From NCBI GenBank assembly GCA_963667595.2, contig CAXXWD010000001.1:1984001-2048000 (forward strand): 64,000 nt of DNA. Reading direction: 5' to 3'. This document shows positions 8,719-17,039 of the stretch, piece after piece (positions within the stretch are counted from its first letter, which is position 1; each line of letters starts with the position of its first letter). This DNA is from JAHJQZ01 sp963667595. Its GTDB lineage: Bacteria > Pseudomonadota > Alphaproteobacteria > Rhizobiales > Devosiaceae. A model generated the notes under the pieces. That model was given only the letters and a program-made list of their open reading frames with translations, was not told where the DNA came from and did not search any database. A program made the translations under genes and the position numbers.

Positions 8719-8750
8719 CGCCCGGCCGTCGTGCCGGGCGTTTCGTGTTT
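8719..8750 (+). terminator. Rho-independent terminator of the Ehr-like operon
   Basis: Perfect 8-bp stem CGCCCGGC/GCCGGGCG with a 6-base loop, followed by TTTCGTGTTT, 30 bases after the ferritin-like stop codon. Confidence 0.75.
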
Positions 8751-8787
8751 GGATGGTGTCGCGAACGCCGGTGTTTTTGACCAAGCT

Positions 8788-8810
8788 CACCCTTCGACAG
8801 GCTCAGAGTG
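8788..8810. repeat. Short palindromic extragenic repeat (CACCCTTCGACAGGCTCAG type)
   Basis: CACCCTTCGACAGGCTCAG followed by AGTG forms an imperfect palindrome. This sequence class recurs between genes in many alphaproteobacteria. It sits between two convergent operons. Confidence 0.55.
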
Positions 8811-8837
8811 GGGGCAGTGCATTTGCCGCATACTCTG

Positions 8838-8924
8838 GTCATTCCGGGGCTTGACCCCGGAATCCAATCCACGCTGCGGTAGACGGAAAAGCGAGTGGAT
8901 CCCAGGATCAAGTCCCGGGACGAC
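8838..8924. repeat. Paired inverted extragenic palindromes (GTCATTCCGGGG... type)
   Basis: Left unit has a perfect stem ATTCCGGGG (8841-8849)/CCCCGGAAT (8855-8863). The right unit (8895-8924) is a diverged reverse-complement copy ending TCCCGGGACGAC. The arrangement is that of a REP-like doublet between convergent genes. Confidence 0.65.
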
Positions 8925-8963
8925 TCCGAGACGGGGATAGACCCACCCGCAAACCTCTACCCG

Positions 8964-9818
8964 TCAGATCGCCGCCTTACGGTATTCCTCGATATAGACC
9001 TCGCGCAACCGTCCGGTCACCGGGCCGGGCTTGCCGTTGCCGATGGCCACGCCGTCGATTTCGACCACTGGGTTGGCGAAAGCGCTCGAAGAGGTCGAGA
9101 AGGCTTCGGCGGCCGACTTGGCTTCTTCGGGGGTGAAGGCGCGCTCGACGATGTCGAGTTTCAGTTCGGCGGCGCATTTGAGCACGGCGTGACGGGTGAT
9201 GCCGGCCAGGATGTCGTTGGAGAGGTTGCGGGTGACGATCTTTGCGTCTTTGGTGACGATGAAGGCGTTGTTGGACGAGCCTTCGGTGATCTTGCCGTCA
9301 CGCACCAGCCAGACGTCGTCGGCGCCTTTCGCCTTGGCCTCGGTCTTGGCCCAGGCGGCATACAAGAGCTGCGTGGTCTTGATGTCGCCCCGCCGCCAGC
9401 GCAGGTCCTCGGCGAGCGCCACCTTCTGGCCGCGCTTGGCGATCGGATTCTCGATCAGCGGCTTTTTCTGGGTGAACATGACAAGGGTCGGTTTCAGCTC
9501 CACCTTGGGGAAGGGAAAGTCGCGATCGGCGACGCCGCGCGTCACCTGCATGTAGACCAGCCCTTCGTCGACTGCGTTCAGCTCCACCAGCCTGCGATGG
9601 ATGGCGAGCAACTCATCCCTGTCGGCCGGCTGGGCAAGGCTCAACTCGCCGAGCGAACGGGCGAGCCGGCGCATGTGACCGTCGAAATCAATAAGCTTGC
9701 CGTCGAGCACGGCGGTGACCTCGTAAACGGAATCGGCGAACAGGAATCCCCTGTCGAAGATGGAAACACTGGCCTGATCCTCAGGCAGATAGGCGCCATT
9801 GACATATACGGTTCGCAT
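8964..9818 (-). CDS. dat: D-amino-acid aminotransferase (class IV, PLP)
   Basis: Transfers amino groups between D-amino acids and 2-oxo acids, classically D-alanine + 2-oxoglutarate to pyruvate + D-glutamate. The 284 residues show the class IV fold: SIFDRGFLFADSVYEV near residue 20, the PLP lysine in GDIKTTQLL near 145, and the cofactor-binding TEGSSNNAF near 175. The start was set at the ATG at 9818 (MRTVYVNG), which matches family N-termini; upstream in-frame codons do not. It lies 4 bases after the dgcA-like gene, so all three genes are likely co-transcribed. The product D-glutamate is the substrate of the pathway encoded upstream. Confidence 0.85.
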   Translation of the reverse strand: MRTVYVNGAYLPEDQASVSIFDRGFLFADSVYEVTAVLDGKLIDFDGHMRRLARSLGELSLAQPADRDELLAIHRRLVELNAVDEGLVYMQVTRGVADRDFPFPKVELKPTLVMFTQKKPLIENPIAKRGQKVALAEDLRWRRGDIKTTQLLYAAWAKTEAKAKGADDVWLVRDGKITEGSSNNAFIVTKDAKIVTRNLSNDILAGITRHAVLKCAAELKLDIVERAFTPEEAKSAAEAFSTSSSAFANPVVEIDGVAIGNGKPGPVTGRLREVYIEEYRKAAI

Positions 9819-9822
9819 GAGA

Positions 9823-10809
9823 CTAACCCCAAAGCCCGACAGAAGGAGGATTGATGATCGCGCCGTCGTAAACGAGCGGATCCGGCCGGTCGGCGGCCAG
9901 AAGCAGAGGACCATCAAGGTCGATATAGGCCGCATCCCGGCCCAGAAGCGTCGCCGGCGCCATGCCGAGCGAGGTGCCCAGCATACAGCCGATCAGGATG
10001 CCGAACCCCTCCTCGAGGGCCGCCGCCTTGAGCGCCAGTGCCTCGGTCAGGCCTCCCGTCTTGTCCAGTTTGATGTTGATGAGATCGTATTTGCCGACGA
10101 TCCCGCCAAGCGTCTTGCGATCGTGGCAGCTTTCGTCGGCGCAAACCGGCAGCACCCGGTCGAGCGTCCTCAGCGCTTCGTCCTCGGCGGCGGGCAAGGG
10201 CTGTTCCACCATGGCGACGCCGAGCCGGACCAGTTGTGGCGCCAGCGCCTTGTAGTCATCGACCGACCAGCCTTCGTTGGCATCGACGATGATGGTCGAA
10301 ACCGGCGCCCCCCGGCGTACGGCCTCGATGCGTTCGAGATCGGATTGCGTGCCGAGCTTGACCTTCAAAAGCGGCATGTGGGCGTGTTTGGCCGCCTGCT
10401 CCTGCATTTTTTCCGGCGTATCGAGCGACAACGTGTAGGCGGTCTTGAGCGGCGCGGGTGCGACAAGACCGGCCAGTCGCCAGGCGGGACGTCCCGCCTT
10501 TTTGGCCTCGAGATCCCAGAAGGCGCAATCGAGCCCGTTGCGGGCCGCACCGGCTGGCAGACGCGTTTGCAGCGCTTCGCGGGTAAGCCCGGTTGCCAGA
10601 TCGGCTTCGAGCGACCGGATGGTTTTGATCACCCCCGGCACGGTCTCGTCGTAGCGGGCATAGGGGACGCATTCGCCGCGTCCCTTATGAGCGCCGTCGC
10701 TCAGCTCCACGGTGACGACATGGATTTCGGTGCGCGAGCCGCGCGAAATGGTGAAGGTGCCCGCGACGGGAAAAATCTCTTCGCGAACCGAAAGGCGAAT
10801 GCCGCTCAT
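9823..10809 (-). CDS. dgcA: Enolase-superfamily epimerase, DgcA-type N-acetyl-D-glutamate racemase (or dipeptide epimerase)
   Basis: Muconate-lactonizing subgroup enzyme of 328 residues. Catalytic elements are visible: the KxK motif in LLKVKLG (about 162), metal ligands in IIVDANEGW, VEQPLP and CADESCHD, and the opposite lysine in INIKLDKTGG. Sequences of this type are commonly annotated as L-Ala-D/L-Glu epimerase. The adjacent DUF1611-family gene argues for the DgcA role, racemising N-acetyl-D-glutamate to N-acetyl-L-glutamate. Its ATG overlaps the upstream stop (ATGA), showing translational coupling. Family certain; substrate inferred from context. Confidence 0.85.
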   Translation of the reverse strand: MSGIRLSVREEIFPVAGTFTISRGSRTEIHVVTVELSDGAHKGRGECVPYARYDETVPGVIKTIRSLEADLATGLTREALQTRLPAGAARNGLDCAFWDLEAKKAGRPAWRLAGLVAPAPLKTAYTLSLDTPEKMQEQAAKHAHMPLLKVKLGTQSDLERIEAVRRGAPVSTIIVDANEGWSVDDYKALAPQLVRLGVAMVEQPLPAAEDEALRTLDRVLPVCADESCHDRKTLGGIVGKYDLINIKLDKTGGLTEALALKAAALEEGFGILIGCMLGTSLGMAPATLLGRDAAYIDLDGPLLLAADRPDPLVYDGAIINPPSVGLWG

Positions 10810-11807
10810 AGGGCCTCCAGGGCTTCAGCCAGTCGTTCGGCGCCATGGCGGAACGGATCGATGGTCGGCAGGCCCATGCGCTTTTCGACTTCGGCACAAT
10901 AGCTCTTTGCCTCGTCGTCCGACATGGCGGAGGTGTTGAGCGAGATGCCGGCCACCTGACAGGCGGGATTGACCATGCGCGCCATCCTGAGCGCCACCTC
11001 GCGAAGCTCTTCGAGACTGGGCAGCTGGTAATCGGGCAGGCCGCGCATATGCGGACGGTTGGGCTCGTGACAGAGCACGAGCGCGTCGGGCTGGCCGCCA
11101 TGAATGAGCGCCAGCGTCACGCCGGAATAGGAGGCGTGAAAAAGGCTCCCCTGGCCTTCGATCAGGTCCCAATGGTCGGGCGCGTTGTCCGGAGTCAGGT
11201 ATTCGACCGCGCCGGCCATGAAATCGGCGATCACCGCATCAAGCGGCACGCCGCCCCCCGTGATCAGGATACCGGTCTGGCCGGTGGCGCGGAACGTGGC
11301 CTTGAGGCCCTTTTCACGGAGCGCCTTTTCGATGCTGAGGGCTGTGTACATCTTGCCGACCGAACAATCCGTGCCGACGGCCAGCATGCGCTTGCCGGTC
11401 CGCTTCTTGCCGGTGGCGATCGGGTAGGGCACCGAGGGTATGCGCACATCATGAAGGGTGCGGCCAAGCTCTTTTGCCCTGGCCGCCAGGTCGGGTTCGT
11501 TGCGCAACAGGTTGTGCAGGCCCGAGGCGATGTCGAGCCCGGCATCCAGCGCTTCGAGCAGCACCGCCTTCCAGGCCGGCGAAATGATGCCGCCACGGTT
11601 GGCGACGCCAATGACCAGCGTCTTGACGCCCTTGTCGACAGCCTCGGCAATGGTGAGGTCAGCCAGTTTGAGGTTCGCCTTGCATCCGTCCATGCGGTAC
11701 TGGCCGATGGCGTATTCGGGACGCCAGTCCTTGATGCCCTGCGCCACCTTGGCGGCCAGGCCATCCGGCGCATCACCCAAAAACAACAGATAGGGAGTTT
11801 CGATCAC
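10806..11807 (-). CDS. dgcN: DUF1611-family P-loop protein, DgcN-type D-glutamate N-acetyltransferase
   Basis: 333-residue protein with a P-loop GTDCSVGKMYTA near residue 155, an N-terminal Rossmann-like domain opening IETPYLLFLGDAPDG, and the family stretch RATGQTGILITGGGVP. DgcN is known to acetylate D-glutamate as the first step of a D-glutamate catabolic route with DgcA. I place the start at the GTG at 11807 because AGAGG lies 8 bases upstream and the protein then begins where relatives begin; an ATG at 11987 would add about 60 unrelated residues. First gene of a three-gene operon, divergent from a LysR gene. Confidence 0.82.
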   Translation of the reverse strand: MIETPYLLFLGDAPDGLAAKVAQGIKDWRPEYAIGQYRMDGCKANLKLADLTIAEAVDKGVKTLVIGVANRGGIISPAWKAVLLEALDAGLDIASGLHNLLRNEPDLAARAKELGRTLHDVRIPSVPYPIATGKKRTGKRMLAVGTDCSVGKMYTALSIEKALREKGLKATFRATGQTGILITGGGVPLDAVIADFMAGAVEYLTPDNAPDHWDLIEGQGSLFHASYSGVTLALIHGGQPDALVLCHEPNRPHMRGLPDYQLPSLEELREVALRMARMVNPACQVAGISLNTSAMSDDEAKSYCAEVEKRMGLPTIDPFRHGAERLAEALEAL

Positions 11808-11957
11808 GATGAAGACCTCTGGACGTTCGCTTGTGGTGTCGGGCACGAAAAACACCTGTGCTGGCGGTATAGACCCCCGCCACGCGACAGATTTCTCAAA
11901 GAATTGAGCTGCACCGGACATGAAGCTAGGCGCGTCCTGCCGCTTGTGGCAAATGCC

Positions 11958-11980
11958 TTTTGCAAATAGGTTATGCAAAA
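11958..11980. promoter_or_regulatory. Inverted repeat in the dgcN/lysR divergent promoter, candidate LysR operator
   Basis: TTTTGCA (11958-11964) and TGCAAAA (11974-11980) form a perfect 7-bp dyad with a 9-base spacer, flanked by TGCC and GGCA. It lies 18 bases upstream of the lysR ATG and 150 bases from dgcN, a position suited to autorepression and activation. Confidence 0.55.
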
Positions 11981-11998
11981 CAGGCATGAGTTGAGGCG

Positions 11999-12901
11999 AT
12001 GGAACTTAACTGGCTGGAAGATTTGATAGAATTGGCTGCCGTACGGAATTTCTCGACGGCAGCGGCAGCGCGACGGATCACCCAGCCGGCCTTCAGCCGC
12101 CGGGTGAGAGCCCTTGAGAACTGGGTCGGCGCCGAATTGATCGATCGGTCGAGCTATCCGGTTAGCTTGACCAAGGCTGGCGAGACGCTTCTGGTCTCGG
12201 CGCGTGAACTGACGCGCGAGATCTATCGGTTGAGGGACGAGTGCCGTCAGCTCGAACGGGTCGGCACCGAAACGCTCAGTTTTTCGGCGCTGCATTCGAT
12301 TGCGCTGGCCATTTTCCCCGACCTGCTCGCCCGCATCGAGCGCGAGGCCGGGCCGTTCGTCACCCGCATGGAAGCAACGGATTTCTACGACTGTATCGAA
12401 TCGCTGGCGCTCGATCGCTGCGATTTCGCCTTGTGTTTCACCCATCCGCTCGGGCCGCCGGTCCTCGAAACCGGACAGTTCGTCTCCAAGACCATCGGCA
12501 ACGATCCCTTCGTGCTGCTGACCGCCTGTGACGAGGCGGGCGCGCCGGTCTACAGGCTGCCCGACATGGATATCGGCGGCACCCTGCCACTGATCGCCTA
12601 CAGTTCGGGATGTTTTTTGGGAAAGATCCAGAGCCATCTGGTCGGCCGTCTCCGCCAGACCGGCGTCACCTTTTCGAGTGTTTACGAAAACTCGATGTCG
12701 GAGGCGATCAAGCGTATGGTCATGGTCGGCAAGGGTGTCGGCTGGCTGCCGCTCAGCACCGCCAGCGACGAGGTTGCGCGCAAGAAACTGGCGATCGTCG
12801 AGATCAGGGAACCGGTCGTCGATCTCAAGATCTCGGTGTTCAGAAAGACGGGTACGGCATCGAGCGTGGTCGAACGTTTCTGGTCCTTGTTGCCGACCTA
12901 G
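11999..12901 (+). CDS. LysR-family transcriptional regulator, likely controlling the divergent dgcN operon
   Basis: 300 residues. The N-terminal winged helix-turn-helix covers residues 4-62 (FSTAAAARRITQPAFSRRVRALENW), followed by the linker helix and a periplasmic-binding-like effector domain (residues 90-298). Divergent orientation with a dyad in the shared 191-bp promoter is the standard LysR arrangement, so D-glutamate or an N-acetylated derivative is a reasonable inducer. The start has GAGG upstream. No defects are seen. Confidence 0.85.
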   Translation: MELNWLEDLIELAAVRNFSTAAAARRITQPAFSRRVRALENWVGAELIDRSSYPVSLTKAGETLLVSARELTREIYRLRDECRQLERVGTETLSFSALHSIALAIFPDLLARIEREAGPFVTRMEATDFYDCIESLALDRCDFALCFTHPLGPPVLETGQFVSKTIGNDPFVLLTACDEAGAPVYRLPDMDIGGTLPLIAYSSGCFLGKIQSHLVGRLRQTGVTFSSVYENSMSEAIKRMVMVGKGVGWLPLSTASDEVARKKLAIVEIREPVVDLKISVFRKTGTASSVVERFWSLLPT

Positions 12902-12964
12902 AATGTTTTCGGGAGACGCGACGTTTCAGTCTGGTTTCGGTCGCGCAAACGCGTTCGAAAACCC

Positions 12965-13023
12965 TGTCGCACACCGATTTTGCCGCCCGGAAAACTGATC
13001 CCGCGCCCGAATTTTCTGCGACA
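12965..13023. promoter_or_regulatory. Widely spaced inverted heptamers upstream of the AcoR-like gene
   Basis: TGTCGCA (12965-12971) and TGCGACA (13017-13023) are exact reverse complements 45 bases apart in the 209-bp gap after lysR. Fis-type regulators of this family often bind such GC palindromes, so autoregulation is possible. The rest of the gap shows no gene. Confidence 0.35.
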
Positions 13024-13110
13024 CGTTCGCCGGGCGCCCGCATGAACCGGCTTGCCTGTTTGAGAGTCACTTTCGTCGCGACATCAAAGATTCTAGACTT
13101 TTGGTAAAGC

Positions 13111-15033
13111 ATGATCCGGCCCGTCATCGTGCCAGGAACCGGATGTGACGGCAGGTCGAACGCCGGGTCTTTCAGCTTTTGCTTGATGGATATCGGATGC
13201 CTCCTCTTGGAGCTGGCGGAGAAAAACGTGGCAGGCAGGCAAGACGCACAGGGTGGCGGCAAGCGCGAACTGGTGGCGGGGTCCTGGCTGCGTTCCCAGG
13301 CCAGGCAGGGGCTTGATATGCGAACGCAGGCGCCGAGCGTTTCTCCGTCCCTTTTCGACAAGATCCTGGGTGACAGCGACCGCCTGCGCGCCGTGGCCAG
13401 CGACCGACTGATGCGGACCGGCGCGTTGCTCGAAGACAGCGACGCGATCCTGCTCTTGTGCAATCCGGATGGCGTGGTGATGCAGGTGTCTGGCGCCGCG
13501 CATATCCGGCGACAGGGAGAACGCAACAATCTGCAACCCGGCGGGCACTGGAGCGAAAAAGCGATCGGCACCAATGCGATCGGGACCGCTCTGCATCTAT
13601 GCAAACCGGTGACGATAAGCGAGAACGAGCATTATTGCGCCGCGATCCGGCACTGGGCCTGCGCGGCGGTGCCGCTCCGCGATCCGGTGGACGGTAGGTT
13701 GCTGGGGGCGATCGATATTTCCGGTATTCCGGGCGCTGGTTTTGCCACTGCCGGGGCCATCGTCGCTACGCTGGCGCAAGAGATCGAAACGGCGCTTCGC
13801 GAAGCCGATCTTAACGAGCAAAGAGAAGTGCTCGAGCTGTTTTTGGTCGATCGGCTAAGCCAACAGACGGAAGCACAGATGCTGCTCGACAGATTCGGAC
13901 GCCCGATCTGGAAAAGCAGCGCTTTTGCCCGTTACGCCGAAGAGGCAGGCCTGTCGGCATCGGCGCCTTTTTCCAAACTTGCTGTCGAGCGCGAAGGCAG
14001 CGCGGAACATGTGGCGACGGTGCTGGGCGACATGTTGCCCGGGGCCGGGATCGATCTTATCGGTGCCCCGGACAAAACGCTTGGTCTTGTGGTGACCCTT
14101 CATGCCCACCCGGTCCCGTTCCGGTCCTCGGATCCGCTTTCCGAACACGGATTGACGTTACGCCGGATCGCCGAGTTGAGCCCCGCTCTTGCGCCGCTCT
14201 GCGCCTCGGCATCGAGATTTTACGAGCGCGCCATCGCGCTGACCCTGGAGGGCGCGCCGGGCACGGGCAAGCACACGCTGGCCGAGGCCCTCAACGCCGC
14301 TTCGGGTATCGCACGGCCTTTGGAATGGCTCGATTGCAGCCTGCTCGATGCGGAAAGCCTTCGGAGCGATCTGCGCGACAGGACAGGGATTCTCCGGCGC
14401 CGGGCGCGCAGCGGAACGCTGTGCCTTCTCGAACCACAACGCACGCCACAGGAAGCACAGCCCCTTGTTGCCGAGGTGCTGGAACGATTGACGCGAAGCG
14501 GCGGCGTACGCATGCGCTTCATCACCTTGACCTCGGAACCGCTCACCACCGCCGTGACCGAGGGACGCCTGTTGCAGGAATTGCAATTGCGGTGTTCGGG
14601 GGCGGTGATCCGGCTGCCCGGCTTGTGTTCCCGACGCGACGAGATCGGCGCGCTGTTGCGCCATTTCGCCCGGGAAGCGGCGGGGCCGGAGGGTGAGCCC
14701 CTTCGTTTCACCGCCGCCGCGCTGGAAGCCCTGAGGGCCTATGACTGGCCGGGCAATCTGTGGGAGATGCGCGACCTCGTCGACGCTCTCGAAACCGATT
14801 GCACCGGAGACCAGGCCGGGATCGTCGATATTGGCGATCTGCCCGAAAAGATCGGTAGCGCCGGTGGCGCCGACAACCGGCGGCTGCGGGATCACGAGAA
14901 GGCCACGATCCTGAGTGCCGTGGCCGAGGCGGAAGGCAATCTGAGCCGCGCGGCGCGTCAGCTCGGCATTGCGCGCTCCACCCTTTATCTCAAGCTCGAG
15001 CAATATGGGCGAAAGCCGGTATCGGGACGCTGA
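13111..15033 (+). CDS. AcoR-like GAF/AAA+/Fis-HTH regulator lacking the sigma-54 contact loop
   Basis: 640 codons from the first ATG. A GAF-type sensor spans about residues 85-240 (WSEKAIGTNAIGTAL, HWACAAVPLRDP). A degenerate AAA+ domain follows: Walker A GAPGTGKHTL near 380, weak Walker B TLCLLEP, and WPGNLWEMRDLVDAL near 545. The C-terminal Fis HTH is LSRAARQLGIARSTLYLKLE. The GAFTGA loop that engages sigma-54 is absent; the sequence passes directly from the Walker A region to RTGILRRRARSGTL. ATG 13186 and GTG 13228 (GGAG 6 bases upstream) are alternative starts. It precedes the convergent ugp operon, which may be its target. Confidence 0.8.
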   Translation: MIRPVIVPGTGCDGRSNAGSFSFCLMDIGCLLLELAEKNVAGRQDAQGGGKRELVAGSWLRSQARQGLDMRTQAPSVSPSLFDKILGDSDRLRAVASDRLMRTGALLEDSDAILLLCNPDGVVMQVSGAAHIRRQGERNNLQPGGHWSEKAIGTNAIGTALHLCKPVTISENEHYCAAIRHWACAAVPLRDPVDGRLLGAIDISGIPGAGFATAGAIVATLAQEIETALREADLNEQREVLELFLVDRLSQQTEAQMLLDRFGRPIWKSSAFARYAEEAGLSASAPFSKLAVEREGSAEHVATVLGDMLPGAGIDLIGAPDKTLGLVVTLHAHPVPFRSSDPLSEHGLTLRRIAELSPALAPLCASASRFYERAIALTLEGAPGTGKHTLAEALNAASGIARPLEWLDCSLLDAESLRSDLRDRTGILRRRARSGTLCLLEPQRTPQEAQPLVAEVLERLTRSGGVRMRFITLTSEPLTTAVTEGRLLQELQLRCSGAVIRLPGLCSRRDEIGALLRHFAREAAGPEGEPLRFTAAALEALRAYDWPGNLWEMRDLVDALETDCTGDQAGIVDIGDLPEKIGSAGGADNRRLRDHEKATILSAVAEAEGNLSRAARQLGIARSTLYLKLEQYGRKPVSGR

Positions 15034-15123
15034 CCGCTCTCGCCTTCCGACGGCAATTGTTTGGAAATCGGATAAAGCAGGTGCGTGCGCGGGCCTTTCG
15101 GCCAGATCGGAACAAAAAACGCA

Positions 15124-16179
15124 CTAATTCAGCCGGCGGCCCGTCTGGTGGTCGAAGACATGCATGACATGCGGCGCGGCGTGGACGTCGAGTGTGTCGC
15201 CGAGCGGAAATTCGCCCGGAACCGTGGCCACCACACTCTGGCTGGCGACATGGCCATGCACGAGACGGTGCGCGCCCAGTTCCTCGACATAGGCAATGGC
15301 CAGCTTCAAGACGTTGGCGCCTTTTTGCTCGGCCGGCACGAGATCCTCGGGCCTCAGACCAAGGACGATTTCGGCGCCGTCGGCGATTCTGTCGGGCAGG
15401 GGCAAGGCGGTATCGCCGACGATCGCCGAGCCGTTGGTGCGGTGCGCCGTGATGAGATTCATCGCCGGCGAGCCGATGAAGCTGGCGACGAAAATCGACG
15501 CCGGCTTGCGATAGACCTCGAGCGGGGTGCCGATCTGTTCGATCACGCCGCCATTGAGCACCACCAGCCGGTCGGCCAGCGTCATGGCTTCGAGCTGGTC
15601 GTGGGTGACGTAAAGCGACGTCGTGCCGAGTCGGCGATGGAGCTGCTTGATCTCGCCACGCATCTGCACTCTCAACTTGGCATCGAGATTGGACAGGGGC
15701 TCGTCGAACAGAAACGCCGCCGGCTCCCTGACGATGGCGCGCCCCATGGCAACGCGCTGGCGCTGGCCACCGGAAAGGGCACGCGGCTTGCGGTCGAGAT
15801 AGGACTCGATTTCGAGAATGCGGGCGACCTCGGAGACGCGGCGGACGATTTCGGCTTTGGGTGTGCCCTGGTTCTTGAGCCCATAGGCGAGGTTCTGGAA
15901 CACGGTCATGTGCGGGTAAAGCGCGTAATTCTGGAACACCATGGCGATGTCGCGCTCCATGGGTTCGAGTTCGTTGACCACCCGGTTCCCGATCGACACT
16001 TCGCCTTCGGTAATGCGTTCGAGCCCGGCGACCATGCGCAAAAGCGTCGATTTTCCGCACCCGGACGGGCCGACCAAGACGATGAATTCACCGTCCGCGA
16101 TAGCGAGGTCGACGCCTTTGACCGCTTCGAACCCGCCCGGATAGACCTTGCGCACGTCTTTGAGACTGATTTCAGCCAT
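15124..16179 (-). CDS. ugpC: sn-Glycerol-3-phosphate ABC transporter ATPase
   Basis: Cytoplasmic ATPase of 351 residues, MalK/UgpC class. Walker A GPSGCGKST near residue 37, signature LSGGQRQRVAMGRA near 135, Walker B AFLFDEPLSNLD, switch His in YVTHDQLEAM, and a C-terminal TOBE-type regulatory domain from about 240. It is the last gene of the ugpBAEC-ordered operon; ugpE ends 3 bases upstream. Length and domain layout are normal. Assignment as UgpC rests on the UgpB-type binding protein in the same operon. Confidence 0.88.
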   Translation of the reverse strand: MAEISLKDVRKVYPGGFEAVKGVDLAIADGEFIVLVGPSGCGKSTLLRMVAGLERITEGEVSIGNRVVNELEPMERDIAMVFQNYALYPHMTVFQNLAYGLKNQGTPKAEIVRRVSEVARILEIESYLDRKPRALSGGQRQRVAMGRAIVREPAAFLFDEPLSNLDAKLRVQMRGEIKQLHRRLGTTSLYVTHDQLEAMTLADRLVVLNGGVIEQIGTPLEVYRKPASIFVASFIGSPAMNLITAHRTNGSAIVGDTALPLPDRIADGAEIVLGLRPEDLVPAEQKGANVLKLAIAYVEELGAHRLVHGHVASQSVVATVPGEFPLGDTLDVHAAPHVMHVFDHQTGRRLN

Positions 16180-16182
16180 TTG

Positions 16183-17031
16183 CTATTTCTCCGTTTCCAC
16201 CAGGCCCTTGACGAAGAGCTTCTGCATCGAGATCACGACAATGACCGGCGGCAGCATGGCCAGCATGACGGTCGCCATGACGACGTTCCATTGCGGAACG
16301 GAGTCGGCGACGTCGGCCATGCGCTTGATGCCCATGACGACGGTGTAATATTGCGGATCGGTGGTGATCAGCAGGGGCCAGAGATATTGGTTCCATCCGA
16401 AGATGAAGAGGATGACGAACAGGGCCGCGATATTGGTACGACTGAGCGGCAAAAGGATATCGCGGAAGAACTTCATCGGCGTCGCCCCGTCGACGCGGGA
16501 CGCCTCGGTCAGCTCGTCGGGGATGGTCAGAAAGAACTGCCGGAACAGGAAGGTCGCCGTCGCCGAGGCGATGAGCGGGATCGCCAGTCCGGCATAGGAA
16601 TTGAGAAGGTGCAGATCGGCCACGACCTTGAAGGTCGGCATGATCCTGACTTCGACCGGCAGCATCAAGGTGACGAAGATCAGCCAGAAGGCCACGCCGC
16701 GCAAGGGAAAGCGGAAATAGACGATCGCGAAGGCGGACAGGATCGAGATGGCGATCTTGCCGATGGTGATCATCAGCGCCATCACCAGCGAATTGAGCAT
16801 CATGCGCCAGAGCGGCGGCGCACCGGAGGTCGAAACGCCCTCGGTCAGCATGTGCCAGTAGTTTTCCAGGGCGTGCGGACCGGGCAGGAGCGGCATGACC
16901 CCGCTCATGAAATCGTTGGGACCGTGGGTCGAGGCAATGAGAGCCAGATAGACGGGAAAGGCGACCGCCAGAACGCCGAGGATCAGGATGAGATGGGAGA
17001 AGAAATCAAGCCAGGGACGGTTTTCGACCAT
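16183..17031 (-). CDS. ugpE: sn-Glycerol-3-phosphate ABC transporter permease
   Basis: 282-residue inner-membrane permease with six predicted helices and the EAA loop TEASRVDGATPMKFFRDILLP near residue 190, which docks to the ATPase. The start is the ATG at 17031 (MVENRPW), 8 bases after ugpA. The N-terminal helix is followed by a periplasmic loop with HGPNDFMSGVMP. Third gene of the operon. No anomalies. Confidence 0.88.
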   Translation of the reverse strand: MVENRPWLDFFSHLILILGVLAVAFPVYLALIASTHGPNDFMSGVMPLLPGPHALENYWHMLTEGVSTSGAPPLWRMMLNSLVMALMITIGKIAISILSAFAIVYFRFPLRGVAFWLIFVTLMLPVEVRIMPTFKVVADLHLLNSYAGLAIPLIASATATFLFRQFFLTIPDELTEASRVDGATPMKFFRDILLPLSRTNIAALFVILFIFGWNQYLWPLLITTDPQYYTVVMGIKRMADVADSVPQWNVVMATVMLAMLPPVIVVISMQKLFVKGLVETEK

Positions 17032-17039
17032 TTTCAGCC

